NCBI GenBank assembly: GCA_947053595.1
Contig: CAMRSX010000006.1
Span: 1-64,000 of the forward strand
From: an uncultured Clostridia bacterium
GTDB taxonomy: Bacteria; Bacillota; Clostridia; Christensenellales; UBA1242
DNA: 64,000 nt
Direction: 5' to 3'
The position numbers and the translations under genes are program-made. This document shows, in pieces, positions 11,186-19,657 of the stretch. Each line of letters opens with the position of its first letter. The stretch's first letter is position 1. The notes under the pieces were generated by a model that had not been told where the DNA came from, did not search any database, and saw only the letters and a program-made list of their open reading frames with translations.

Positions 11186-11216
11186 TTGAATATTGTGTCA
11201 ACAAAAAGAGTATAAA
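11186..11216 (+). promoter_or_regulatory. Possible promoter giving a leaderless transcript of the 289-residue gene
   Basis: TTGAAT and TATAAA with a 19-base spacer. The ATG at 11223 lies exactly six bases after the -10 box and has no good Shine-Dalgarno, the same geometry as the better leaderless promoters at 14124, 43361, 47789, 50820 and 55167. The long spacer makes this the weakest member of the set. Confidence 0.35.
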
Positions 11217-11222
11217 TAAATT

Positions 11223-12092
11223 ATGAAAAAATTTGTTTATGCTCTTTTTTTGTTGCTTGCATGCACGCTTTACACCTTTGGCGGTGGTCAAACAATGGCA
11301 GATGTGCAACCAAATCAAAATGCTTTTCGCATTGTGCGTCAGGCAGACTCCTCTGGAAAAATTGCGCTGTCTTACATCTTCCCTGTCAACTCCACGCATC
11401 TGAAAAGTGAAGGCTTTTCAGAGACAGAAATCAAAACTTTTCGTTTCTATCTTTCCACTTATGTCAACGCAGTGGCAGGGCAAAACCGAGATAAGAATGT
11501 GGAAGGCGTGACAGTTTCAAACTGCATATATTTTACAGATGTTGACGGGCTGGGCTTTTCCATCATCTTTGATGATTTGGCGGCACAAAAGCGATTTTTC
11601 AATGTTGAAGAAGATGAAGATACAAAGCAAGAAAGCAACACCAAAATCACCGGATTTTTTATGAAAAAAGTGGAACTTTTCACAAATTTCCCAATTTCAT
11701 CGCAAGCTGCAGCAGACGATTTGAGGCTGGTGTGCGAATTTGCCACAACATCTTGGTGCAAAGACAACAACATCTTGGCAGACAAAAAACAAGCAATATT
11801 AAACAACATCAAACAAAGCGTGTTTGTTTATGATTTTGCCAGCACAGAAAAAACTTTGAAGAGTGAAAATATGTCGGACGACGAAAACTTTCATCATAAC
11901 ATCTTCACAAAAACCTATGAGCAGCTGGACGGCGACACGCAAATTGCTTTTTATTACATCCAGCCAAACGTGCCAATTTGGTATGCCAGCGCTCTTGTGG
12001 TGGTGATTGTTGGCATGTCAATTTCCTATCTTGTGCTTAAAAAGAAAGAAAACAAGAAATCATTGACAAAAACAAACACAGACAACAAATAA
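11223..12092 (+). CDS. Exported membrane-anchored protein of unknown function
   Basis: The 289 residues start with a signal peptide (MKKFVYALFLLLACTLYTFG), followed by an extracellular domain of about 230 residues rich in Asp, Glu and Lys. One transmembrane helix follows at ~255-275 ('SALVVVIVGMSISYLVL') and a short, basic cytoplasmic tail. I do not recognise the ectodomain. It lies 40 bases after the giant lipoprotein gene and is closed by a strong terminator, so it could be a partner or secretion/assembly factor for that protein, but only proximity supports this. The ATG has no clear Shine-Dalgarno; a -10-like TATAAA sits six bases upstream, so the mRNA may be leaderless or read through from the gene before. 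Confidence 0.8.
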   Translation: MKKFVYALFLLLACTLYTFGGGQTMADVQPNQNAFRIVRQADSSGKIALSYIFPVNSTHLKSEGFSETEIKTFRFYLSTYVNAVAGQNRDKNVEGVTVSNCIYFTDVDGLGFSIIFDDLAAQKRFFNVEEDEDTKQESNTKITGFFMKKVELFTNFPISSQAAADDLRLVCEFATTSWCKDNNILADKKQAILNNIKQSVFVYDFASTEKTLKSENMSDDENFHHNIFTKTYEQLDGDTQIAFYYIQPNVPIWYASALVVVIVGMSISYLVLKKKENKKSLTKTNTDNK

Positions 12093-12110
12093 AAATTTAA
12101 AATTAAATCA

Positions 12111-12140
12111 AAAAGGGTCCTCAAGACCCTTGTTTTTTTT
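12111..12140 (+). terminator. Rho-independent terminator after the 289-residue gene
   Basis: Perfect 7-bp stem AAGGGTC/GACCCTT with a CTCAA loop, followed by a run of eight T. The -35 box of the typA promoter begins at the end of this hairpin. Confidence 0.9.
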
Positions 12141-12158
12141 GTTGAATTGTGCTATAAT
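12130..12158 (+). promoter_or_regulatory. typA promoter with extended -10 box TTGTGCTATAAT
   Basis: TTGTTT and TATAAT are separated by 17 bases. The -10 is part of the 12-mer TTGTGCTATAAT, which recurs at several other promoters of this window. Confidence 0.75.
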
Positions 12159-12193
12159 AGATAAGTTATTTCAAGTTGAAAAGGATGAAATTT

Positions 12194-14026
12194 ATGGAAA
12201 ATAAGTTGATTAGAAATGTGGCAATCATTGCCCATGTCGACCACGGCAAAACAAGCTTGGTGAATGAAATGCTGAAACAAGGCAATGTTTTTAGGGACAA
12301 TCAGGTGGTTGAAGACCGCGTTATGGACAGCAACGCGCTTGAAAGAGAAAGAGGCATCACCATTTTGTCAAAAAACACCTCTTGTTTTTTTGATGGAGTG
12401 AAGATTAATGTTGTGGACACTCCTGGACACGCTGATTTTGGCGGCGAGGTGGAACGCGTTTTGAAAATGGTGGACGGCGTGCTGCTGGTGGTGGATGCCT
12501 ATGAAGGCCCAATGCCACAAACACGCTTTGTGTTGGAAAAGGCGCTTTCGCTTAAGTTGAAAGTTGTGGTTGTCATCAACAAGATTGACCGTCCAGATGC
12601 CCGCGTGAAGGAAGTTGTGGACGAGGTGTTGGAGCTGTTTTTGGAGTTGGATGCAGATGAAGAGCAACTCAACTCTCCTTTTGTTTTTGCTTCTGCCAGA
12701 CAAGGAATTTCTTCCACAGACAGCAAGGTGCTTGGCACAGACTTCAAGCCACTTTTTGAAACAATCATAAAGCACATTCCTGCGCCTGTTGGCGATGAGG
12801 GCGGTGCGCTTAAGATGTTGGTTTCTGCTGCCGAGCACAACGAATATGTTGGAAAACTGGCTGTTGGCAAGGTGGAAAGAGGTGTGATTAAGGTTGGGCA
12901 AAGTGTAATTGTGTGCAATTTCCACGACCAAGCCAAAAAGGTGCGCAGCAAAATTGTCAGCCTGTTTGTTTATGAGGGTTTGAAGCGCGTGAATGTTGAA
13001 AGCGCTGGCGTGGGAGAAATTGTGTGCGTTGCAGGGCTGGAAGATGTCACCATTGGTGACTCCATCTGTGACGAGGCTGCCATCGAGCCAGTGGAATTTG
13101 TCAAGATTGCCGAGCCAAGTGTGGAAATGACCTTCATGGTTAATGACAGCCCATTTGCGGGAAAGGAAGGAAAGTTTGTCACTTCCAGACATCTGCGCGA
13201 GCGTCTTTACAAAGAGGCGGTGAAGGATTTGTCACTGCGCGTGGAAGACGGCGACACCGCAGAAAAGTTTAAGGTGCGCGGCCGCGGAGAGATGCACCTT
13301 TCCATTTTGATTGAAAACATGAGGCGAGATGGCTATGAGTTTCAGGTCAGCCAGCCAAAGGTTTTGATTAAACAAATTGACGGAGTGAAGTGTGAGCCAA
13401 TTGACAGGCTGTTTTTGGATGTGCCGGAAGATTGCGTTGGCGCTGTTATGAACAAAATGGGCGTGCGCAAGGGTGACCTTCAAAATATGGCTCCTCATGG
13501 CAGCCGAATGAAGATGGAATTTCTCATTCCATCTCGCGGATTGTTTGGCTTTAAGTCTGACTTTTTGACAGACACTCGCGGCGAAGGCATCATCAACTCC
13601 ATTTTCCATGGATATGAGCCATACAAGGGCGAAATCAATCGCCGTGAATTTGGCGCGCTGATTGCACACGAAAATGGCAAGGCCATTGTGTATGGGCTTT
13701 ACAACGCACAAGAGCGCGGAGAACTTTTCATTGGCGCCGGTGTGGATGTGTATGGCGGAATGGTTGTTGGCACCAATCCAAAGGGCGGCGACATTGTTGT
13801 GAATGTCTGCAAAACAAAACATCTTTCCAACTGCCGTGCATCTGGCTCGGACGACGCTTTGAGGCTGACCCCTCCAAGAGTTATGAGCCTTGAAGACTGC
13901 ATTGAATTTTTGGGAGATGACGAATATTTGGAAGTGACGCCAAAATCCATCCGAATCAGAAAAATCATTCTTGACCACAATCTCAGGCTTCGCGAACGCG
14001 GCAAAATCATGAGAGGAGAAATTTAA
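12194..14026 (+). CDS. typA: Ribosome-associated GTPase TypA/BipA
   Basis: A translational GTPase of 610 residues, the usual length for TypA/BipA, which binds the ribosome and acts in 50S assembly and stress adaptation. The G motifs are intact: '[11 protein letters not shown]' (G1), 'RGITI' (G2), '[12 protein letters not shown]' (G3) and 'NKIDRPD' (G4). They are followed by the EF-G-like domains II, III and V and the BipA-specific C-terminal part with '[20 protein letters not shown]'. The ORF track opens at 12176, but the ATG at 12194 has an AAAAGG site nine bases upstream and matches the family start ('[17 protein letters not shown]'). The gene stands alone between its own promoter and terminator. 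Confidence 0.97.
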   Translation: MENKLIRNVAIIAHVDHGKTSLVNEMLKQGNVFRDNQVVEDRVMDSNALERERGITILSKNTSCFFDGVKINVVDTPGHADFGGEVERVLKMVDGVLLVVDAYEGPMPQTRFVLEKALSLKLKVVVVINKIDRPDARVKEVVDEVLELFLELDADEEQLNSPFVFASARQGISSTDSKVLGTDFKPLFETIIKHIPAPVGDEGGALKMLVSAAEHNEYVGKLAVGKVERGVIKVGQSVIVCNFHDQAKKVRSKIVSLFVYEGLKRVNVESAGVGEIVCVAGLEDVTIGDSICDEAAIEPVEFVKIAEPSVEMTFMVNDSPFAGKEGKFVTSRHLRERLYKEAVKDLSLRVEDGDTAEKFKVRGRGEMHLSILIENMRRDGYEFQVSQPKVLIKQIDGVKCEPIDRLFLDVPEDCVGAVMNKMGVRKGDLQNMAPHGSRMKMEFLIPSRGLFGFKSDFLTDTRGEGIINSIFHGYEPYKGEINRREFGALIAHENGKAIVYGLYNAQERGELFIGAGVDVYGGMVVGTNPKGGDIVVNVCKTKHLSNCRASGSDDALRLTPPRVMSLEDCIEFLGDDEYLEVTPKSIRIRKIILDHNLRLRERGKIMRGEI

Positions 14027-14032
14027 AAAAAC

Positions 14033-14056
14033 GGGCACAATTTGGTGCCCTTTTTT
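14033..14056 (+). terminator. Rho-independent terminator of typA
   Basis: Stem GGGCAC/GTGCCC with a six-base loop followed by six T, a few bases after the typA stop codon. Confidence 0.9.
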
Positions 14057-14123
14057 GTTTGAAAATGTCTTGCGTTTGGGCGGAAATTATCTGCAATAAA
14101 ATTTATTTATAAAAGCTTTAAGA

Positions 14124-14152
14124 TTGACAAAAACCTTTTTAATTGATATACT
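14124..14152 (+). promoter_or_regulatory. Consensus promoter, probably leaderless
   Basis: Perfect TTGACA, a 17-base spacer and TATACT. The ATG of the following gene at 14159 starts exactly six bases after the -10 box, where transcription itself would be expected to begin, and no Shine-Dalgarno is present. Confidence 0.75.
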
Positions 14153-14158
14153 TATGCC

Positions 14159-14410
14159 ATGAGAAGCACTGAAAAACAAGAATTGAAAAAAAAGATTAAG
14201 CGTGTGGGGCTGTTTTTGCTGATTGTCTTTCTTCCGGCAATGTCTGTTTGCGTGGGTTTGGCATTTGCAAAAGTGCCACAATGGCTGAACATTTTGGTGC
14301 TGGTTGTCATGCTTTTTGTGCTTTTCTTTTTGTATGTTTGGGTTTGCTCGAAGCTTGACAGCAAAAAAGAAAAACGCATGAGAGACAAAAAAGACCCATT
14401 TTCGGAATGA
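14159..14410 (+). CDS. Small two-helix membrane protein
   Basis: The 83 residues have a basic, charged N-terminus, two hydrophobic helices (~19-42 and ~46-67) with a short loop between them, and a charged, Lys-rich tail. I recognise no family. It lies directly upstream of dnaB (40 bases) and probably heads the dnaB operon. The start is supported by a consensus promoter six bases upstream rather than by a ribosome binding site; an out-of-frame ATG lies five bases before it. It may be a cytoplasmic-membrane accessory protein, but nothing in the sequence shows a specific job. Confidence 0.7.
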   Translation: MRSTEKQELKKKIKRVGLFLLIVFLPAMSVCVGLAFAKVPQWLNILVLVVMLFVLFFLYVWVCSKLDSKKEKRMRDKKDPFSE

Positions 14411-14450
14411 TGCTTTTGGGGCTTTTTAAGTTTGATTTTTGGAGGAAAAA

Positions 14451-15824
14451 ATGGCTGATTACAAAATTTTGCCAAACAGTTTGGAGGCAGAGCAGGCACT
14501 TTTGGGCTGCGTGCTTTTGGACAACGAGGCGCAAAGGGACATCTTTGACAAACTTGGCGTGGATGATTTTTATTCTGAAGCCCACAGGGACATCTATGAC
14601 AGCATGCTGAAAGTGTATGTCAAAAGCATTCCTGTGGATTTTGTCACGCTGACAAGCCAGTTGGAGGTGGATAAGCGTTTGGAAAAGATTGGTGGCATTG
14701 AATATGTCACCTTTCTCACCAATGTGGTGCCATCTGCTGCCAATTTTGCGCACTATCTTGACATTGTGAAAGACAACTCTGTCAAGCGTCACCTCATTTT
14801 GGAAACACAAAAAATCATCAAAAACACTTTTGACAGCCAAGACGGCGGCGCGGCAATGGCTTTTGCGGAAAAGACGGTTTTTGACCTCTCGCAAAAAGAT
14901 ATGACCTCTGATTTGGAACATGTTGGCAAGCCGGGTGGCACGCTGACAAATGTTTTGAAACAGATGCAAGAGTTGGCGGAAAACAAGGGCAAGATGCGCG
15001 GCATTCCAACGGGATATAAGGACTTTGATGCCATCACCAATGGTTTGCAAAACAGCGACCTCATCTTGCTGGCAGCACGCCCAGGTGTGGGAAAAACTTC
15101 TTTTGCCATGAACATAGCCGTTAACGCGGCCGTGAATCAGGGCAAAAAAGTGGCAATCTTTTCGCTGGAAATGTCCAAAGAGCAGCTTATGCAAAGGGCG
15201 CTTGCCTCACTTTCAAAGGTCAACCTTTCAAGGGTGCTGAGCGGAAGCTTGGACAACGAAGAATGGAAAAGAGTTTGGACGGCAGAAAAAAAACTGGCGC
15301 AAAGCGGAATTTTTGTTGATTCCTCCGCTGGCTTGACGCCGTTTGAAATGAAGACAAAATGTCAAAAGCTTAAGATGACAGAAGGCTTGGATTTGATTGT
15401 CATTGACTATCTTCAGCTGATGACAATGGGGGATAAGGGCAGGAAGGAATCTCGTACGCAAGAGGTGAGTGACTTGACAAGAAACCTCAAAATCACTGCC
15501 AAAGAGTTGAACGTGCCAATGATTGTGCTGTCGCAGCTTTCGCGTAATGTGGAGCATCGTGATGGCAAGGACGGCGGACACAAGCCAATGCTGGCCGACC
15601 TTAGAGAATCTGGCTCCATCGAGCAAGATGCCGACATTGTGCTTTTCCTTTACAATCCAGAAAAATACAACGATGTCACCACCGAGGACGAGCCGGGCAC
15701 TGTCTATCTTTTGATTGCAAAGCACAGAAACGGCAGCACGGGCGAAGTGAAGCTTCGCTGGGTTGGAGAATACACCACCTATCTCAACATTGGCGACAAA
15801 ATCAGAATTGAAGAGCAAGGCTGA
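14451..15824 (+). CDS. dnaB: Replicative DNA helicase DnaB
   Basis: The hexameric helicase that unwinds DNA at the replication fork, 457 residues, full length. The N-terminal DnaB_N domain ('NSLEAEQALLGCVLLD') is followed by the RecA-like motor with Walker A 'ARPGVGKTSFAMN', Walker B 'VIDYLQLM', the switch region 'LSQLSRNVE' and the C-terminal 'DLRESGSIEQDADIV' motif. The ORF track starts at an upstream TTG, but the ATG at 14451 has a perfect GGAGG five bases before it. Three genes follow within 42 bases each (an anchored protein, a lipoprotein and gltX), suggesting one operon. It is called DnaC in Bacillus nomenclature. Confidence 0.97.
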   Translation: MADYKILPNSLEAEQALLGCVLLDNEAQRDIFDKLGVDDFYSEAHRDIYDSMLKVYVKSIPVDFVTLTSQLEVDKRLEKIGGIEYVTFLTNVVPSAANFAHYLDIVKDNSVKRHLILETQKIIKNTFDSQDGGAAMAFAEKTVFDLSQKDMTSDLEHVGKPGGTLTNVLKQMQELAENKGKMRGIPTGYKDFDAITNGLQNSDLILLAARPGVGKTSFAMNIAVNAAVNQGKKVAIFSLEMSKEQLMQRALASLSKVNLSRVLSGSLDNEEWKRVWTAEKKLAQSGIFVDSSAGLTPFEMKTKCQKLKMTEGLDLIVIDYLQLMTMGDKGRKESRTQEVSDLTRNLKITAKELNVPMIVLSQLSRNVEHRDGKDGGHKPMLADLRESGSIEQDADIVLFLYNPEKYNDVTTEDEPGTVYLLIAKHRNGSTGEVKLRWVGEYTTYLNIGDKIRIEEQG

Positions 15825-15865
15825 GTTTTGTTTTGTGAAGATATTGTGGATTTTTGGAGGAAAAA

Positions 15866-16714
15866 ATGAAGAAAAGATGGCTGATTTTGATTGTTATTCT
15901 TGTGATTGTGGCAATTGTGCTGGCAATTGTGTTCATCAATCTGTTCAGAGATAAAGACACCACCGCACTTGCCAAAGAGGTGAACAAGGTGACAGAAAGC
16001 GGATATTTGGACGAAAACAACAAGGCAAATCAGGATGTGGACAAATATTTGCAGTCTATGCTGAAGCTTTCTGACAATTTGGAAGCAGATTATTTGGCAA
16101 CACTGCTTAAAACGGACAACCTGAGCGCCGAAAACGAAAAGATGGCAAACTATGCCAACGCCTATGCTGCCTTTGAAGTGATTGGGCAATTTTATAACAG
16201 ACAAATTGTCTTTTCAAAATACACAAAGGTTTATGCGCAGCAAAAAAAGCAAATCTCAAAAAACTTTTCAAAAGCACAAAAGGCGGTGGACGCCTTGGAA
16301 ACCTATTTTGTGGAGCAAAATGTCAAAATTGGTAATGCGGACGAATGGCTTGCCCGCACGTGGGATGATTGCAAGGTGCAATTACAGCAGCTTTTTGCAT
16401 TCACATCTTCTGCTTTTGCAGGGCTTAATGAGGTTTATAAAAATTGTGTGCCTTCCAAGCTTGTCAACAATGCCATGTCTGACATCATCTTGGACGAAGT
16501 GAACGGCATGACAAAAAATATTGCAGATGGGCAGGCAGACTTTGGTAAAAAGCTGCTGACTTTTGCAAACGCATATCTTTCGGTGGCAGGAGAGCAGGTG
16601 ATTTTGCAGCACTCATACAACGCTGCAGTTCAAGCAGCTGCAAAGGACATCAAAGAAAAGGGTGCTGAATCGGAATATTATGCAAGTTTTGTTGCTGGAG
16701 AGTTGGCATTTTGA
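15866..16714 (+). CDS. Membrane-anchored alpha-helical protein of unknown function
   Basis: The 282 residues have a short basic start followed by a long hydrophobic anchor ('LILIVILVIVAIVLAIVF') that probably stays in the membrane, then an extracytoplasmic, mostly helical domain without a motif I know. The start ATG has GGAGG and the same 'ttttggaggaaaaaATG' leader as dnaB, suggesting one conserved translation signal within the operon. It ends 15 bases before the lipoprotein gene at 16730. The two proteins are similar in size order and helical character and could form a complex at the membrane, which is an inference from gene order only. Confidence 0.75.
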   Translation: MKKRWLILIVILVIVAIVLAIVFINLFRDKDTTALAKEVNKVTESGYLDENNKANQDVDKYLQSMLKLSDNLEADYLATLLKTDNLSAENEKMANYANAYAAFEVIGQFYNRQIVFSKYTKVYAQQKKQISKNFSKAQKAVDALETYFVEQNVKIGNADEWLARTWDDCKVQLQQLFAFTSSAFAGLNEVYKNCVPSKLVNNAMSDIILDEVNGMTKNIADGQADFGKKLLTFANAYLSVAGEQVILQHSYNAAVQAAAKDIKEKGAESEYYASFVAGELAF

Positions 16715-16729
16715 TGTCAAGGAGGAAAT

Positions 16730-17812
16730 ATGAAAATTAAAAAGCTTTTGTTGACAATGGCACTTTGTTGCTTTTGCGTGTTTTCGGTTGTGGGGCTTGC
16801 GGGCTGCAAGGATGTGACGCTAAGTTTGTTGAAAGAAAACTTTGAGAAACTGGACGCAGCATATGCTGCCAACAGCGACGTGTTTGTGGAAGGCGAGTTT
16901 GAAGGCTTGCCAACAAAATATCTAATCTCTTCTTATGGCACCGTTGTGGACAAACGCATTGAAAACGGCACTGAAGGCTATGAAGAGCTTTTGAAACTTT
17001 ACAACGCCACGCTTGTTATGGCAAGTGACTATGTTGACAGCAATCGCGAGTTTCTTTTGGCGTTGGAAGAAAAAGAGCTTTCCAAGCAGTCCAAAGAGGC
17101 GCTGAAAATTTTGAATGATAGCGTGGTGGAATACACCAACTCCATTGAAGACTTCATCAGAGGGCGCGCAAGTTTGATGGATTATTTTTCAAAATATGCC
17201 GAAGAAAGTGAAGTCAGCAATATGAAAAACATTTTGCAGTTCAAAAAAATTTATGGCAACATGGTGAAGAAAAATGTCAGACTGGCAACCAATTCCGCAA
17301 GAATGGTGGAAACCACCAAAATTTTTGAGCTTTTGAAGCAGACGCATCCAACGGCTGCCGACACCGAAACAGTGAAGGAATACATCCGTGCAAAACTGCT
17401 TCCAATTTACAGCGAGATGAAAATCACCGAAATTGCCAACAATATGAACTGGAGCGCACAGAAGGAAGGCGATTGCAAGCCACAAATTGATGCAGTGATT
17501 GAAAAACTGGACGCATCGTTTGTTGATTTCAAGCAAAACTTTGTCACAAAAAAAACCAGCAAAGTGCTGACAAAAACTGAGATGGGGCACCTTTTTGATA
17601 TTGCAGAAGAGTTTTTTGTGGAAGCGGAGGCATATTTTCAAGCGCTTTATGGACTGTCTTTAAGCAAGTTGGCAGTTTCTTATGACAATCAGATGTCAAA
17701 ATATTTGAAAGAAAACGCGCTGGCTGAAGTTTATTTGCAAAAGCTGGAGCAATTTGTTGGACACAGCCTTGGACAGTTTATGGACGCTGTTTGTGACATA
17801 ATTTACGCATAA
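16730..17812 (+). CDS. Helical lipoprotein of unknown function
   Basis: The 360 residues begin with a lipoprotein signal: hydrophobic stretch and lipobox LAGC with Cys26 as the lipid attachment site. The mature part is highly charged, predicted helical and possibly coiled-coil, with no recognised domain. The ATG has AAGGAGGAAAT upstream, an optimal ribosome binding site. It lies 15 bases after the anchored-protein gene and 19 bases before gltX, inside the presumed dnaB-gltX transcription unit. The two envelope proteins may be paralogous or cooperating; a profile search would be needed to tell. Confidence 0.78.
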   Translation: MKIKKLLLTMALCCFCVFSVVGLAGCKDVTLSLLKENFEKLDAAYAANSDVFVEGEFEGLPTKYLISSYGTVVDKRIENGTEGYEELLKLYNATLVMASDYVDSNREFLLALEEKELSKQSKEALKILNDSVVEYTNSIEDFIRGRASLMDYFSKYAEESEVSNMKNILQFKKIYGNMVKKNVRLATNSARMVETTKIFELLKQTHPTAADTETVKEYIRAKLLPIYSEMKITEIANNMNWSAQKEGDCKPQIDAVIEKLDASFVDFKQNFVTKKTSKVLTKTEMGHLFDIAEEFFVEAEAYFQALYGLSLSKLAVSYDNQMSKYLKENALAEVYLQKLEQFVGHSLGQFMDAVCDIIYA

Positions 17813-17831
17813 AAAAATTTAGGAGAAAAAA

Positions 17832-19460
17832 ATGGACAATAAAAAATTGGCAGAACTTTTGTTTCCTGATAACAAGCTGACAGTTGAGGAAATTGAAAAG
17901 AAATATCCAAAAAGAAACCTAACAGAAGGGGCGCAAGTGACAAGGTTTGCGCCAAGCCCAACAGGCTTTATGCACCTTGGCAACTTTTTTCAAGCTTTCA
18001 TTTCGGCAACTGTTGCAAGAATGTCGGGCGGAGTGTTTTATTTAAGAAACGAAGACACCGACAAAAAGCGAGAGGTTGCAGGGGCGTGCTCTTACATCAT
18101 GAATGTGCTGTTTGACTATGGCATCATGCCACAGGAATATGAACTTAAGGGCGGAGAAATTGTGGGAGAATATGGCCCATATTATCAAAGCGAAAGGACG
18201 GAAATTTATAAAGCCTATGTCAAAAAACTGGTGGCAGAGGGCAAGGCTTTTCCTTGTTTTTGCGAGAAGAGCGAAGGCATTGAAGAAATCAAGCAGCAGC
18301 GCGAAAAGAAGTTTGCAACTGGCTATGTCAGCGAACATGATGCGTGCAGAAACCTTTCGATGGAACAGATTGAGCAAAACTTGAAGGCGGGCAAAAAGTT
18401 TGCAATAAGGCTGAAATCCAATGGAAATCCAAAAGAAAAAGTGGAGTTTTATGACATTTTGAAAGGGACAATCAAGATGGAGCAAAACTCCAAGGATGTT
18501 GTCATTTTGAAAAGCGATTTTCTTCCTCCATATCATTTTGCGCACGCTGTGGATGACACGCTTATGGGCACAACTGTGGTGGTGCGTGGCGAAGAATGGC
18601 TGCCATCCACCCCTGCACACATCGAAATTTTTGAGGCGCTGGGATTTGAGAAGATGACCTATCTTCACAACCCACTCATCTGCATAAAGGACGGCGAAAA
18701 AAAGCGCAAGGTTTCAAAGCGCAAAGACAAAGAGCTTGCCATGAGTTTTTATGCGCAAGAGGGCTATCCAACCGATGCGGTTTGTGAATATGTGATGAAC
18801 CTTGTCAACTCTGGCTTTGAAATTTGGCGAAACAAAAATCCAATGCTGCCATACACAGAATATCATTTTGAGCCGCTGAATGTGACAGCTAACTCTCCTG
18901 TTTTGGACATGAACAAAATGAACGACATTTCCAAGGATGTCATTTCAAAATATACGGCACAGCAGTGCTTTGAATATCTCCTTTCTTGGGCAAAGAACTT
19001 TTCGCTTGAAAATGTGGAATATCTTGAAAGAGAAAGAGAATATGTCACCAAGGTGTTGAACATCGACCGTGAAAAGCCAAAACCAAGAAAAGACATTTTT
19101 AAGTGGAGTATGTTTTTTGACCTTTTTGATTATATGTTTGGCAAGCCGGGGCACTATGAAATTGAAGAGGAAGAAACGGACGCTTGCAAAGAGGTGCTTT
19201 CTGCCTATGAGAAATTTTTGGACATCTCTTCAAAGGATGAGTGGTTTGCAAAAATCAAAGAGATGGCAGGCACGCTTGGCTATGCAACAGACAATGCCGC
19301 TTTCAAGAAAAATCCAGAAAACTTTAAAGGAAATGTTGCAAAGGTGTGCGAGTTTTTGCGCGTGGCAATTACGGGCAGAAAAAATTCGCCAGATTTGTTT
19401 GAAATCATTTCGCTGCTTGGAAAAGATGAAGTTGTTGAAAGGCTTAAAGATTTCAGCTGA
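17832..19460 (+). CDS. gltX: Glutamate--tRNA ligase
   Basis: Class I aminoacyl-tRNA synthetase that charges tRNA with glutamate, 542 residues. The Rossmann core starts at ~38 with 'FAPSPTGFMHLGN' (HIGH-like signature HLGN) after an N-terminal extension of about 37 residues ('PKRNLTEGAQVT') that I associate with a clostridial GltX subgroup. 'NEDTDKKR' and 'VVRGEEWLPSTPAHI' are typical of the fold, and 'KVSKRKD' is the KMSKS-like loop. The C-terminal ~200 residues form the anticodon-binding region and are divergent. Whether the enzyme is discriminating cannot be judged from here. The gene ends the dnaB operon and is followed by a terminator. Confidence 0.93.
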   Translation: MDNKKLAELLFPDNKLTVEEIEKKYPKRNLTEGAQVTRFAPSPTGFMHLGNFFQAFISATVARMSGGVFYLRNEDTDKKREVAGACSYIMNVLFDYGIMPQEYELKGGEIVGEYGPYYQSERTEIYKAYVKKLVAEGKAFPCFCEKSEGIEEIKQQREKKFATGYVSEHDACRNLSMEQIEQNLKAGKKFAIRLKSNGNPKEKVEFYDILKGTIKMEQNSKDVVILKSDFLPPYHFAHAVDDTLMGTTVVVRGEEWLPSTPAHIEIFEALGFEKMTYLHNPLICIKDGEKKRKVSKRKDKELAMSFYAQEGYPTDAVCEYVMNLVNSGFEIWRNKNPMLPYTEYHFEPLNVTANSPVLDMNKMNDISKDVISKYTAQQCFEYLLSWAKNFSLENVEYLEREREYVTKVLNIDREKPKPRKDIFKWSMFFDLFDYMFGKPGHYEIEEEETDACKEVLSAYEKFLDISSKDEWFAKIKEMAGTLGYATDNAAFKKNPENFKGNVAKVCEFLRVAITGRKNSPDLFEIISLLGKDEVVERLKDFS

Positions 19461-19488
19461 AATTGCAAATAAATCTCAAAAATCATTT

Positions 19489-19535
19489 AAAAACTGCAAT
19501 TTTGCATAAAAAGATTCAGTTTTTGCAGTTTTTTT
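19489..19535 (+). terminator. Probable terminator of the dnaB-gltX operon
   Basis: AAAAACTGCA and TGCAGTTTTTTT can pair around a loop of about 25 bases that itself has weak pairing; the T-run is good. The long loop lowers confidence. Confidence 0.55.
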
Positions 19536-19610
19536 AAAAAAAGTGAGCCAATTTTAAAACATTTTGACATTCTTCTGAAATAAAAAAATAAGCATTCGTT
19601 GCAAAAACGT

Positions 19611-19639
19611 TTGCAAAAAAGCGATGAAAAAAATATCAT
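19611..19639 (+). promoter_or_regulatory. trpS promoter
   Basis: TTGCAA and TATCAT with a 17-base spacer. Transcription would start near 19646, so the AAAAGG ribosome binding site at 19645-19650 is almost at the 5' end and the leader is only about 12 bases. This leaves no room for a T-box. Confidence 0.6.
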
Positions 19640-19657
19640 AATTGAAAAGGAAAATTG

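Noticed and set aside
12130-14050. dnaA boxes or oriC near dnaB or the dnaX block
   Set aside because: I saw no cluster of TTATNCACA and no AT-rich unwinding element of sufficient length; gene order alone hints at origin proximity.
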